Assembly (NCBI RefSeq): GCF_040807025.1
Contig: NC_090964.1
Coordinates: forward strand, 3,410,001 to 3,474,000
Length of the DNA: 64,000 nt
Source: Struthio camelus
Taxonomy: Eukaryota > Chordata > Aves > Struthioniformes > Struthionidae
Direction of reading: 5' to 3'
Shown: in pieces, positions 32,850 through 45,379 of the stretch
Position numbering within the stretch: position 1 is the first letter of the stretch
How the letters are laid out: the number at the start of each line of letters is the position of its first letter
The notes under the pieces: generated by a model
Databases searched by the model: none
Told to the model about the DNA's origin: nothing
Seen by the model: only the letters and a program-made list of their open reading frames with translations
Made by a program: the position numbers and the translations under genes

Positions 32850-35800
32850 CTGCTCGTCCCGCCGTTGGGGCTGTGCTCTGGCTCAGTGGCATGACAGTGC
32901 CCGGAGCCCCGGGCCAGGGTCCTCCCCAGGGTGAAGGCGATGGAGGCTCCCGCTCCGCCTGCAGGGCTTGGCGGGATGTGTAGTGGGGACTGAGTGGAGA
33001 GGGTGGCTGTGGCTGCCTCTGCTTCTGGCACGTGAGCACCAGAGCATTATGCATGACAATCCTGCTGCCCCAGCTCTGCCTGTCCGTGTATGCGGGAAGC
33101 CCCGTCAGCAGCACAGTGTGGGCACCCCCGGCTGTCCCAGGTGCTGGGGCTCAGGAGTCCCGGTGGTGTGCCCAGGAGGCCAGCTGGAGGAAGGGCTTTC
33201 CCCAAACAGGTGGCTCCTGGCTGGCTTTTGCACAGTTCAGCTCTGCGACTGTCTGCCTCAGCTTCAGAGGCTCAGTTCCTGCCCCAGCCTTCCCTGGGGC
33301 TACGTCCCCCTTCCTAGGGGCACGCACATAGCCTGCTTGGCTCCGTAGTCAGTTTTCCCAACTCTGCTCCAGGCTGGTGCTGTTGGTTTGTTAGATATCC
33401 CTGGTAGCAGCAATAATTCCCCCTCTTGCTTGGCTTGTACTGGGGCCGTGTTACACTGACCCTCCTGGAGACGGGAGAGAGCAGGGAGGCTGCCCAGAGT
33501 TGAGCTGGGCTTGGGCCGTGCTGGCCACAGAGATCCGTTACCCCTCCAACTGGCACTTGCTCGGCTCCCAGTAGCAATGCTGGGAAGGGGGAGAGATCGC
33601 CTTGTGTCCAGATGGTGTCAGTAAAAAGGAGACGGTTTCTCTTAAGCCCTCCCCTAAGCCCTGTCACCTCCAGTGCGATTAGCGTGTGTAACGAGGCTTG
33701 TGGCCTCTAATACCGGCCTGCTGTGATGGACGGGCTGACCTCTGTCCTGGCATGGTGTTTCCTGGTCTCTGTCACAGTCAGTCCAATCCGGCTTGCTCCT
33801 TGTTGGGTTGTACACGGGGCTGTCCTGGCCCCCCATTACACCCCCAGTGCTGCTGGGGGAGGAAGGGATGCTGGTCTCTCTGTCTGTCTGCCTGTGGCAC
33901 CTGTGGCTGGGATCACAGGAGCTGGTGTTGCAGGTGATTGTGTGGAGGTTGGGTGTCCTCTCTGCAGAGAGATAGGTGACTTGCCCTGGGTTGTGCCGGG
34001 AAGGTAGGAAGGGAGCTGGTGTCCCTGGAGTCTCTGTGCAGTGATTTCCTCACCCTGGAGTGGGGGAGGGTGTCAGGACCTCTGGAGAAGTCAGGATAAG
34101 GCAGTTGATGATAAGGTCAGTCAAACCTATACCTCTGGAGAGATCTGTATGGCCTTGGGCATGTGCTGGGGGAGAAGGGCCTCCCCAAGGCTCATGCCCT
34201 TCGGTGCCTGCTGGTGGGGTGCACTGATGGAGTCAGGGTGGGAACGCGGAGCGGGCTCTGGGGGCACAGGTACGCAGTGGAGATGTTTGTCAGGGCTCTG
34301 AACTGGTGGCCAGGAGCACGAGGTGCCTTCGGGTGAGGAGCGAAGGGATTCCCTGGCAATCCTGTTCCCAGCTCTCTGCCATATGGTGTCACTGGGGTGT
34401 GTGGAGCGCTTGGGGATCCCCCATGCTGGGCGTCCCCAGAGGGCAGCCTGGGGGAGCAAGGGCAAGGGGACAGTGCTGTGAGTGGCAGCAAGTTTGTGTG
34501 CTGAGCTCTAGTTGGGAGGAAGCAGGGACGGGTGAGTTTATGCTTCTAATGGTATGCCTGCACCGACCTGGCGCATGGGAGGTGGAAACTGCCTTTGAGC
34601 AGAGACCAGCAAAGCTTTTCTCCCAGGTGGTAAGACCCCTGGCCCAGGGTGGCACAGGCTGGCAGCTGGATTGGGAGACTGGCACAAACATGACATCCTT
34701 ATCATATGCGAGTGCCAGAGTTTGAGCCTCCGGTGGGTTGCAGGGTGGAGGAGTGACTGGTGTCCTCTTTGGAAGTATGAGGGCAATGGTGGGGACACTT
34801 GGCAAAGCATGTGTGTATGTGTATGTGCAAGGTGGCACAGGCTTCCCATTCTGCACTCACCAGCAAGGACAGCAACTTCCGGCCTCTGGGCAAGGACAGG
34901 CTTTGAAGCTAGCTTTGCCTTCCTGGATCAGTCCTAGGGAGAGGTGACCCTCAAGGGCTTCTCTTCTGGAAAGTGGGAATGGCCATACGTAGTCAGACCC
35001 ATCTCCTGGGTATCCCCTTCCTCAACTCTGTGCCACCGGGGACCGCTAGCTCCTGAGCCAACACCCTCTCACACTGAAGCCTCCACCAGGGAGCGTGTGG
35101 GAGCAATGCAGGTTCTTCAGCTCTGTCCCTTGCTCCCCATGCCATTCCCGGGTGTCCCTTGTTCTTTGGGGTAAGGGTGGTGTCTGGCATGTGTCCACAC
35201 AGCGCTGAGTACCTGCACTGCCCAATGTGCACTTTAATCCCAACGGAGCTGCATGGAATACTGCAGTTTTCATGAAGGGACGACGTTAAAGGAGGTGGGA
35301 AATAGAAAGGGTACAACACCAGGGAATGCGCGGGCAAGCTGGGAAGGTGAAACATGCGTGGCATCTCTCTGCAGAGCACCTTGGTGATGTCAGGGCAAGG
35401 AGGTGGTGACACCTTTGGGGCCATGGAGAAGCTGGAGGCATGGGGAGACCAGGGCCATGGCCTGCTTCATGGCATGTAATGTATGCAGAATGGAGGAAAG
35501 GCTCAAGGTCCAAATACTGTTGAGCACAAAGGGGTATTTGCACAGGCAGCCTGCTCAGTCAGGCCCGGCTGGAGGCGCTTCCCCATGATGGAGGTTCTGC
35601 AGGACAGCGATGTGATACTCTCTGTCTCCCTGGCCCTTCCTGAGCAGCCATCTCTGGGACAGAATGGGTCTGGTGGTGGCCCTGCTCCCCTGGACGGTGA
35701 ACATGTAGCTCCATTGGGAAGGCTGGCATTGCTGCAGCAGCTAACAACTTGTACCCTGTAGCTTCCCTTGCAGTGGCATTCGGACTGTGTTTGAACCCTC

Positions 35801-38200
35801 CTATCCCAGCACAGTGGCTGGCCAGCATGGGCCCACGGCTGGAGCTGTGGAGCTACTGGGAGGGCAGAGGGCTGTGCTCTTCCCAGGTGTTGAAGGCTGC
35901 TACGGGTGCCCGATCCCTGTCTAGGCTTGTGGTTTGAGGACTGGTGGCAACCTAGGGGCAGCAAGCAGCGTGCAGAGACCCCCTTTGCTTAGTCTGTCTT
36001 GCTGCTGGCTGGGGACTTGCCTGTCAGGGGTTAAACATCCACACAGCCTTCTCCTGCCCAGCCAGCACTGGCACAGCCACAGGGCTGTGGCCAGCTCCTC
36101 CTTGCTGAAACTGGATTCCTCCCTGGTCACTGGCATGCATCTGAAGCATGGGGACAGCAAGGACAACTCTGCTTCGCCTGTGTCCCTCCTGGCTGTCCCC
36201 TCCCTCCAGCTGTCCGCCTGGCTTGGACTCCACGGGGGTGCCCCTGTTGCATCCTCTCCTCGGTGGGAGCTCTGCTCCTGGCCCAGGGCAGACTGGCAAC
36301 TCCGTTTCTTGCCAATGTGGTGCCGCAGTAGCACCTGGAGTGCTGGGCAGTCAATTTTGCAGTAACAAGCTGTTTGCAGCTTATTAAAGAGCCCCTGGAG
36401 ATCCCGCGTCCCTCCTGCCCCAGGCCTGGGAGAAGCATCATGGGTTTAAAGCGTTTCATTACCGAGCACAGCAGTGTCGGAGGGGGGTCTTGGGTAATGG
36501 GCTGTTCCTTTAATTAGCTCCTTCGAAGCATCCCCATGCTGGGGAGAGCAGGGTTGCCACTGGTTTGAGAGTCAGGCCAGGGGCATGGCTTCCTCCATCA
36601 AGGGGTGGCCGAGGCCATGCTGCCAGGCAAGGCTGGAGCTGCGACTCCTGGCTGGCTCCAACCAGTAGGCAATACTTTCCATATGCAAATGCCCTGCTCA
36701 AACATCAGGGCTGGAACTCACAGCAGAACCTTGAGGATCCTGACTGCATCTGACCATGGATCAGCCCGTAGGAATGCTGCCTGTACCCAGCAGAGGCATG
36801 TCTGGAGGTGACCTGTCTATCAGGCACTTAGTCCCCTAGGCTGGGGATTTATCTCACGGAGGGGAAATGGATGCCAGCGTGGGGTGTGTTTTGGGGTCAA
36901 GCCTCTGCTTTCCCACTGAACTGTGGGTTGTGTTATGCTGCCTTCTAGAGAGGTAAACTGAGGCACAGCTTTTAAACAGCCTGGCTGTAGTCAGCACTAG
37001 GACTAGGATCCAGGATTCTTGTTTAATAGGCAAGGAGTGCTCTGACCATGAGGCATACTGATTCCCCGGGGCCTCCTGGAGGTGTGCAAGGCAGCTCTGG
37101 GATAAGCGTGGGGTTGTTTCTTGGGGTTCTCTGTGCCGCAGCGGGCTGGGCTGGTGCATTGGGCACGTGCACCCAGAGCTGCTGCTGTTTCCCAATGCAG
37201 GGCAGCAGGCACCCGTGACTGACAGTTCTGCTTAATTAGGGAGTTGTTATTTTATCAATTCCAAAGCGCTTGAAGTTTTCTGCTCCAGCTCACGCTTTCC
37301 ACTTGTTAATGGGAAACCAACACCCTCCGTCAAAAAGGCAGCAGCACTGATGCATTTTAAAGGTTCTGCTTGCTCCGGTTTGACATCCAAAATATAACAA
37401 TCAAGCAATCAGCTGGTGCATGCCTGTTTGATGTGGCTCTGACAGCGCTGAAAACCTTAATTTCCCAGCCCTCCCCTACACCTCCTCCTCCTTTATATTG
37501 CTGGGTACGCAGTATGATGGGCTGCTCCTGAAGTGGTGGGCAGGGTGGACGTGGGAACCCAGGCTCTGCCAGGCCCAGGGATGCCCAGGAGCACTGTGCA
37601 CTCGGGCTGAGGGCTGCCATGCAATGACCCCGCGATTGCAGGGCAGAATGGGAATGAATGATGCCCTGTTTGTTTCTGCAGCAGGGAGAAAAAGGGGCAG
37701 AAAGGGTGTTTGGATGGGAGCGTGGCCTGCACGCCCTGCTCTGCCCGCCAGCAGGCTCTGTCCAGGGCCAGCGCTAAGGGAGCACTTCACCTCCCTGTTC
37801 TGCATAGAGATCCCCAAGATATGCCCCCCATCCCAATATTAGCAAAGGAGGTAGAGCTGCAATCCTGGCCCAGAACACCACTGTGCTAGGTGCTGTACGA
37901 ACACGGCAAAAATATCTTTTAGGGGAGCTTGGCCAAGGCATGGCTCTTTTGCTACCACTTGATGCCAAGTCCCTGCATTTCACCTCTTAGATTTGGGCTA
38001 GCGCATCTGTGTGGGACGTTGCCCTATGTGGCTGAACAGGTTTGAAACCAGGGCATGAGATAAACGGGGACGACTTTCCCCTTGGGGAGGGAACAGGCCA
38101 TGCAGGAGAGCAGCGAAGGGGAAAGCAATGGGGAGAATGAGCTGGCCTGGTGGGGGCAGAGCAGGCTGGCTCCCGTTTGCCCCCAGGACTTTGAGCCCAT
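32850..38200. other. Intron 1, proximal part
   Basis: No exon is recognised. The sequence is mostly GC-rich and G/T-biased up to 36.3 kb, then contains AT-richer islets at 36340-36530 and 37200-37470, each with a TTAATTAG motif, which stand out as candidate conserved noncoding elements. Confidence 0.5.
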
Positions 38201-38880
38201 CTCTGGGTTGGAGGAAGGCATGCGAGCCACCTCGCGTCCCCGGGGGCTGGCGGAGGGCGCAGTGCCGGGGCTGCCCCGGCGAGCGCGGCGGATGCCGCAG
38301 TTGGGGCCCCGCGGTGCGTCCCCGTCCTCTCCATATATGGAGATTTTCCAGCCTCGGAGTGACCGGCGTTCCCGGAGAGCTCCCCGGCCCGGGAGCAGGG
38401 GGGCTGCGAGGGCCTGGCGGGGAGCGCTGGGGCCGCCTGCCCTCTCTCACTAGGAGGGGAGCCACTCGTCCCTCTGCACCCAGGTGTGCCGGCCCTGGGG
38501 AAGCCCTTCCGCTTCGTCCCCCAAACAGCCCCGGAGAAGCCACCCTGGTCCCTTGTACCCACGAGTGCAATGCTGCTGGGGCACAGCCAGGGCTCCCCTT
38601 GTCTCCAGTGGAGCCTCGACCCTTTCCTGCGGGACGCGGGGGTCTCAATGCAGCCAGGGGTTTCCCCCCCCCCCAGATGCTTTGCACCCTTGCCTGCTGC
38701 GGCCACTTGCTGCCAGGTCTGGGCGCTGAGGCCACGTCCCTGGACTTGCCCTGGCTCCGTGCGTGGCGACGGTGCCTGCAGAGCGATGGGCTGCGCCCGG
38801 CGTGCGATGCGCTCCGGCGCCGCTCGCAGCGCTCAGCGAGGTGGGCGCTCAGGGCCTGGCCCGCGAGGGGTCCCCCAGGC
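38200..38880. promoter_or_regulatory. CpG-rich patch in intron 1 with a perfect CArG box
   Basis: CpG density rises sharply at about 38220-38460 and again at 38740-38870. The serum response element CCATATATGG lies at 38331-38340. The patch could be an intragenic CpG island, an alternative promoter or an enhancer. No downstream exon start could be identified. Confidence 0.4.
38331..38340. promoter_or_regulatory. Perfect CArG box (SRF site) CCATATATGG
   Basis: The decamer matches CC(A/T)6GG exactly and is the centre of a 16-bp perfect palindrome, TCTCCATATATGGAGA (38328-38343). It lies in otherwise AT-poor DNA. SRF binds such boxes; it might alternatively serve as a TATA-like element. Confidence 0.6.
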
Positions 38881-38927
38881 TGCTCTCCTCCTTCCTGCCT
38901 CATTTTTCTCTCTTTGGGAGGTTTTTC

Positions 38928-38983
38928 ATCTTCCTTTTTTTTTTTTTCTTTCTTTCTTTTTTTCTTTCTTTCTCTCTCTCTTC
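38928..38983 (+). repeat. Pyrimidine microsatellite (T-rich, CTTT units)
   Basis: An uninterrupted run of T and C made of poly-T, (CTTT)n and (CT)n blocks. Confidence 0.88.
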
Positions 38984-40750
38984 TGGAATTGCTTTTCATG
39001 CAGCGCTAACTGCTGAAGTAACACAAACCTGCTAAATGGTCCAGCTTTATGATAGCATAAAAATGATACTACAGCAGTGAGTGGGGCTTTATTAAACCCA
39101 AGGGAAAGGCTCCAAATGAACAGCTTGCTCTGCTCTTGGCTCCCCCCCCCCTTTATTTTTAATAACCACTGGAATATAAACTACAGTTAAGATTCTGCGG
39201 ACTAGAAGAGCACTTGGAGTCTGTCACTTGCTGTCTCAGTGTGTCCCTGCCGCTGTGCGTGTGTGCCTGTGTGCGTGTGTGCATCCCTCCCTCCCTCTTG
39301 CTCTCTGCAGCCCAATGCTGTGACGTGAGTGCCAGATTCCCGGGCTGGGGAATGGATTTCCTGGTGTTTGGATTTGTACTTAAAAAGCCTCGTAAATATT
39401 TTGCGTGGACTCTGGTGCCCCGGCGGATCTGGCCAGGCTCAACGTAGGAGCAGGTTGAAGCTTTTGGAGCCCTGGGAACTCCTTGGCCCGGCTCTCTTTG
39501 GTGATGGGATCCTCGCTGGTATGCTGTCGGCCAGGAATGACTGCTGTGCTCGGGGACCTGGCAGCCTGCGGTCGCCAGTGATTTGGGAGCAGAGTTTTAT
39601 GCTTGGCTCCTGATTTTGCCATGCCCTCATGGAGGGAGCAAGCAGGAAGGGGCCAGATCTCCCCTCCTTTCTTCCCCCTGCGTCATTCAGCCGAGCTACA
39701 AACCTTGGGAGTGTCGCAGGCTGTACTTGCTTCTCCACCCATGCAGGGTTTGGCAGGCATGATTGCGGCCGAAATTGCAATGGCTCCTTCTCGTAGCAGG
39801 ACTAACGCTGGGGTACGGCTGCCTGTGCCCTCCAGGCCTTTGCCTAGGGAGAAATTTTCTCAGTAAGACACAGAGGGCACGGGAGAGCAGACCTGGGGGC
39901 AACAGGATTCAGAGGAGAAACCTGCTAGTGGACGGCTGGGGCAGAGGTGACCGTGGTACAACGGACCAGATGCTCAGAGGGAGCGAGGCTCTTTTGGGCT
40001 TTCGATTTGATGAAAACCCTGGGGATTGGTGTGGTTGATCGCCCGTAGGAAAGCTCACAGGCAGTGACTGAGGTGTGCAGAGGCACGGGCAGGGCCAGGA
40101 TGTTTCTGTTCCCTCCATGCAGCTTTTGAGCCCGTGCAGGGGGCGGGTGGAGGGCTCTGCCCAGGGCTCTCTGGATACTACAGACCTGGGGTTGCCTCTT
40201 TTCCCTCTGCCCCCCTTCTTATCCTCAACCCTTGCATGGGGCTGTTTGGGAGCATGATTTGGCCCCTGGCCCCGGGCTGACCCCTCCACCCCTGGGGTCT
40301 GTCAGGAGCCCTTGCATCTCCCTTGCATTTGCCATTGGGTCTCCCACGGGCAACCCCCTGGCCGCGGATGTGCTCTGGAGCCCTGCAAGGCTCTGCGTGG
40401 GGTCTCTTCCTGCCCTCCTACCCCTGGCCGTGCCCCTTTGCCCCCTGGCCGCACTGCAGGGAGGTGCCCAGGCAGCTGCTTTCCCTCCTTCCCTCCCTGA
40501 ACCCATTGACAGGGGCTCTCCAGTCCCCGATCGCATTACTTTTAATTAGCCAGACACTTCACGTCCGCTCCTCTCTCCTGCTGAAGGTGCCTGATTAGTG
40601 CCGAGGTGAAAGGCACTTTAGGTTACGGAAGGACACTTGGAATGGCTTGCCTGTCTGCTGCTGAAGCTCATTTTGGACAGCATCTGTTCATTATTATGTG
40701 TTGCCTTGGCGGCGTGCCAGCAAGCAGAACTGAAAGCACGGCACAAAGAT
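38984..40750. other. Intron 1 with AT-rich islets
   Basis: AT-richer islets at 39000-39200 and 40530-40720 interrupt GC-rich sequence. The second holds TTAATTAG at 40542-40549. A CA/TG-rich cluster lies at 39255-39285. No exon is recognised. Confidence 0.45.
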
Positions 40751-41647
40751 TGCTTTCACCCGCCGGAGGAGGAGGCAGCTCGCGCTGGGAGCGGGGCACA
40801 GCCAGAGCGCAGCAGCACCCAGCTGCTGGGCCGGCAGCGGGGCCCCCCCGGGCGCCCCCTTTGCTCCTGGCAGGGAGGCCGAGTCCCAGAGCGGGGCAGC
40901 CCTAGCTGTCCCCTGCTCCGTCTGGCTGTGGGGCGTCCGGGCCCCGAGGCCTCTGGTGGGTTTGGGGGGAGGCTGCCCCAGAGCGTGAGAGAGACGCGAA
41001 ACTGGGATGAGATGGCGGCGATCGCGCCTGGCGGGGTGGTCTGCACAGCCTGATTTTTCCAAGGGTGGCATGTCTTTCCCTTGCCCAGCGCCCACGCGGT
41101 GCCCCCCGAGGTGGTGCCCCGGGGGGGTGCGTGCCACGCAGGGATCCTCCCCAGCGTGGCAGCAGGAGGGCTGCCCGGGGGGTTGCTGCCTGCGGGCCCC
41201 CCCCGCCCCGGCACGGGTACCGGGGGTAACCGCCTGTCTCCACAGCCGGCTGCCTCCAGCACTTTGTTCCCGCAGATGTAGCGGAGACATAGCGCAGCGT
41301 GCTGCTCCCCTGGGGCCTGTGTGACACAGAGGAGGTTTCCCAGGCAGCGCCGGGTGCTGGCGGTCTGGGCACGCGAGGGGGGATGCCGGGACAGGCGCGT
41401 GCACGGTAGCTCTGCCGTGTGTCTCTCCGCAGAGCGGGCAAAGCCGGCTGTCCTCCCCGGCGCGAAGTGCTCCCTCTGCCTGCCCGAGGAGCTGCGGGAC
41501 TGGGCCGAGCATCGCCAGACCGATGCCACAGGCTGCAGAGACGGTGGCCTTGGCATCTGAGAGCACTTTCGGCTGCCATGTCCCTCCTCTGCCAGTTGCC
41601 CCCATACCTTTCCCGGCACCGTGGGCCCTCAGCCTAGATCAGGCTGT

Positions 41648-42012
41648 AGCATGTGCGAACGCGTATGTGAACGCTGCAGACCAGTGCACCCCGTATGGTC
41701 CTGCTTTCATCCAGCGCCGTGCACGCGTGTGGCTGCCCCGGCATCACTCGCCTTGTGCGCAGGGACTCACGCGTGCATGTCCGTGTGCACATGCAACCCA
41801 GCGCTTCTTAATTTGCCCGTGTTGACTGGCGTATACGTGTGCGTGTGCGTCGAGGGCGCAGGGGTGCCCACGCTGGTGCACATGCTGCACGGTCGTGCTA
41901 ACGCGCCGTCCCGCAGGGGTGCGCGCACGCGTGCACAGAGCTCGTCGCATGTAGGCGCTTGCGCTGGTGCCTGCACGCCTGCGCTCACGCTTGCACGTTG
42001 CGTTCAGATGTG
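41648..42012. repeat. CpG-rich degenerate GTGCGT/ACGCAC-type repeat
   Basis: The segment is enriched in alternating purine-pyrimidine strings that keep CpG, such as GCACGCGTGT, ATACGTGTGCGTGTGCGT and GCGCGCACGCGTGCAC. It looks like a decayed (TG)n array with CpG interruptions or a GC-rich minisatellite. Confidence 0.6.
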
Positions 42013-42244
42013 CAAAGACAGCCGGGGAGAGGCAGCAAGACAGGCGCCTCTCGCCTTCCCTTACGCGCCCGGCTGGGTTTGTCCAGCCGCCCGGCCTTGC
42101 CCCAAGCGGGAGGGAAGAAAGGGCCTTTCTGCTGAGCGGTGGGTATCGGAGGCGCTTTGGAAGACGTGGCCGTGGCTTGGTGTGCGGGGTGATGCCTGAG
42201 CCGAGGAGCTGAGCAGACACCTTTGATTTGCTCAGGAAGGAGGT

Positions 42245-42280
42245 GGGGGGGGGGGGGAAATAAATAAAAAAATAAAAAAA
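42245..42280 (+). repeat. G13 followed by A-rich simple repeat
   Basis: A G13 run (42245-42257) is followed directly by AAATAAATAAAAAAATAAAAAAA. No target-site duplication was identified that would mark it as a retroposon tail. Confidence 0.8.
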
Positions 42281-43100
42281 GGCAGCGAGGGTTGTTAGAA
42301 GCCGCCTGCCACCTGGCGCCGTGCCAGCCCGGGGACGCTCCGAAGCAGACATGCCAAGCTGTAATTGCAGACAGACTCATTTCAAGAGACGAGACGGTTA
42401 TTTTTAACTCGCGTTAAGGTAATGCACCGATCTTCCAGCCTGTTGGTTCAAAAGTTCACTCCCCCCCCGCCACCACCCCGACCCCGGTCACCCCCCCCCC
42501 AGCCACCAGCTCGCCCACCCAAACGGGTGCCCCCGGCAGGCACCCTGCAGGCGCCCCCCCCCGGAAAGCGCGCGGCCCCTCGCCCGCCGCCCCGGTGGCT
42601 GGGCGGCCCAGCGCGCGGCGAGACACCCCCCGTCCCCTTCAGAGCGGCCTTTGTTGTCTCCCGGGGCGTCTGGCTTCTCTCAGGCGGGCAGGGCAGGAGG
42701 CCGCGCCGGGGCCGGGGGGGGGGGGCCGCGGCGGCCTCAGGGGACGGCGGAGACGGGTGTTGGCAGGGCTGCGCCAGCCCCCCCCCCCCGTCCCGTAGGT
42801 GCCCCGAGAGCCTCGGCTCCCCTTGGCGGCCTCACCCGCGGGGGAAGGTGCTGGCTGCGGCCTGCGCGCGAGGCGCTGCCCCCCCCCCCCCCCGGCGGCG
42901 GGGTGCTGAGCCGCCATTGCGCGCGGCACCTCCCAGCCAAGGCCTGGAGAGCTCCGGAGAGCAGCTCCTACCCTCAGGGACAAACGCAGGCTCAGCCCCG
43001 CTGCCCGGCTCGAAGCCTCGCGAGGCCGCGGGCAAAACGGCTTGCTTTGGTCGCACAGCTCCGCCATGGGCTTCTCTGCGCCGAGCGGGAACTTGCCCTG

Positions 43101-45370
43101 GGGTGCTCAGCGCTCCTTGGCTCCCGCGCGCTGGAGAAGGCCTCTGCCTCAGGTGGCCCAGACCCTACTGGGAGCCAGGAGGCAATGCCTTGGGGTGCAG
43201 CGAGTGTTGGAGGGGCGCTTCTCACCCTCCGAGGTCCCCAAGTGCTTTCCTGTCACCCTTGTGCGGGTGGCTGTGCTGCCCTGGGGACCCCAGGTTTCTC
43301 CTTCAGCTGCAGGGCAGCTGGCTGGAGCAGAAGGCGGCATGGCATGGAGATGTGGGCGACCTGCCCCATCCCTTACCCCTAGGGAGGGTTTCACCCTGCA
43401 GCCCTCCTTTGGCTCGCAGGGCATCCCGGCGGCTGAGGGCTGTGCCAGTTCATCTGGGAGCCCAACGTATGGCCTGAATCTCAGAGCCGCCGGTCTGGTC
43501 GGACCGGCTGCTGAACCGAATGCTCCAGTGCTGCTTGTCGGTTCACGCCAAGGACTGCGCGTCGCAGCTGTGAAAACACCTCAGCCATGGCGGTAGCGAA
43601 CGGGAGAGCCCAAGAGCCGCATGCAGCTCCTCTGAGCGTGCTGCCATCCGCCACGGTGCTAGTGCTAGCGCGCTCGCGTCCCTGGGAGCCGCCGCACGCC
43701 CTGGCAATTCAGAGCCCCGTCATGGGATATTTCCACTCTTTTTGCATTAAAATATATTGCAGATTGCTGGAAGGCGATGGGTGCCTGCTGTGCCGGGGGT
43801 AACACCTTTGCTCCCCTCTGATGGGCAGAGAGACTGTGAAAGGCAGCGCTGGTGGCTGAGTGGGACCCAGGCAGTGCCAAGCCTCTGAGCGGGAGGACGA
43901 AGCTCTGCCAAGCCTGGCGCTTGCGCCAAGAGCATCTGACAAAACCATCTGAAGTGAAAGCAGAGCAGAAACGCCTTATTGCACATCAGATTTAGACCTG
44001 TAATAGCTTTAACTAATCCTTTGCCCCTTGTTAGCCTCCCCTGTGAGGACTGCGGACACTAGGAAGTGGAAGGAGTGAAGCCTCGTGGTGCTCCTGAGCA
44101 GTAGCAGAGTGTCTGTCCATCTGTCCCCAAATGCCCTCGCTCTCTCCTAGCCCCAGTTTGTGTCGTCAGCAGTTTGCAAGCCGTCTAGGAACTCCCTCTG
44201 TGGCTGAGATGTCTTTTGTCCTTGGCTGTCGCATGGCTGTGATGATGCAGGTATCATCACTGCTACCTAGAAAGATGCTGGTTGTTTGCTCTTCCTCAGT
44301 CCCTGTATCCGCTTGTGGTCGTAGCAGTCGTTTCACATTTCCCTCTGCTCTCTCTTCCTGCCTAGTAGCATTTGTGTAACTGGTATAGCTGCTTTTGGAG
44401 TTTTGACAGGAGCACGAAGGGTTGTGGTCTACAAGGGCCTGAGAGTGACAGTGCAGGCGTGAACGGAGGTGAGACCTTGTGGAGCAGGGATGCAGGGAGC
44501 CGTTGCAGTTTTTATGAAGTTTTACTGCTCACCCTGCCTCTTCGCTGGCCCACGTGGCTGTGCATAGTCTGCTGGAGCCGATAAATCAGAAGGAATAGCT
44601 AGGATGCGTCAGTGGTGAATTGTGGGCCATTATCTGTAATGAGTTCAACTAGGATGGCACGGTGCAAACCGCGGGAGGAGTGGTCTTGGGAGCCTGGGAT
44701 TATTTCTCAACGGTGACCCCAGCAAAGTACTGGGATTGTTCTAGATCAGCAGGGCGGCTCAGGCTCTGGCGGGGGTTGGTGGGGGGATTACATGTTTAAA
44801 TGCTTTTATGCTCTGTGCAGACCTGCACGATGGGGAGGGTTTTCCATAATCCTGGTTTTCACATCCCCCTCTGAACACAGAAAGAGGAGTGGAGTGCGGA
44901 CCACGCTGTGTGGGTCCCAGAGGCCTTGTCAGAGCATCCATTGATGTCTGCGGGAGCTGGCATGGCTCAGGTGGTTGTGGAGGACACATGCTGCTCAGCG
45001 TTCCTTGGATGGGGCTGCCCGGAAGAGCGCCGTGCGCGGTGGCTGCTCCCTGGTGCGTTCAGCAGCGTGAGATCGCGAGCACCCACTGCGATCCCGGGGA
45101 TCAAGAAGGGAGAATCTCTCCCCTCCTTGCCTGCCCCATCGAGTAGGGCTATAATGCAGGAAGTGTGTTCCCCCTCTGAGGCTCCATCCCTGGGCACCAC
45201 CTGCTCTTGGGAGCTGGGGAGAGGACGCAGCGCATCCCCTGCTCCAAACTGCCATGCTGAAGGGCTTCGGCAGCTAGGAAGCCTACTGCTTGTCGTCTGA
45301 CTGTCCAGCAGCCTGGCTCCTTGCTCCCTCTGGGCCCAAGGTGGAGGGCATATGTAGAGATGCAAGGAAG
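43101..45370. other. Intron 1, no recognised feature
   Basis: GC falls gradually. A small AT-rich islet occurs at 43720-43770 and a longer one at 43960-44030. No exon, RNA gene or repeat could be supported. Confidence 0.45.
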
Positions 45371-45379
45371 GAATTAACA

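Larger units (their letters stand above)
29600..32850. promoter_or_regulatory. FOXO6: CpG island covering FOXO6 promoter, leader and exon 1
   Basis: From about 29.6 kb the sequence changes to very high GC with dense CpG dinucleotides, peaking between 30.2 and 32.5 kb, then falls back in the intron. CpG-island promoters of this kind usually start transcription at dispersed sites. Edges are estimated by eye. Long open frames on both strands here (for example 29757-31211 minus) result from the scarcity of AT-containing stop codons and are not genes. Confidence 0.88.
40750..43100. other. CpG-rich segment of intron 1
   Basis: Two CpG-dense blocks (about 40760-41620 and 42430-43080) flank a CpG-containing TG/CA-like repeat. 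Poly-C and poly-G runs produce long Pro- or Gly-rich open frames that have no domain signal. This may be an intragenic CpG island; no promoter architecture as clear as that at 30.5-30.9 kb is seen. Confidence 0.45.

Noticed and set aside
32056..33114. 352-codon antisense frame over FOXO6 exon 1
   Set aside because: It is the mirror of a genuine exon and GC-rich flank, with no recognisable domain and no start context.
42365..43477. 370-codon plus frame in intron 1
   Set aside because: Made mostly of poly-Pro and poly-Gly stretches from C and G homopolymers; no domain or splice context.
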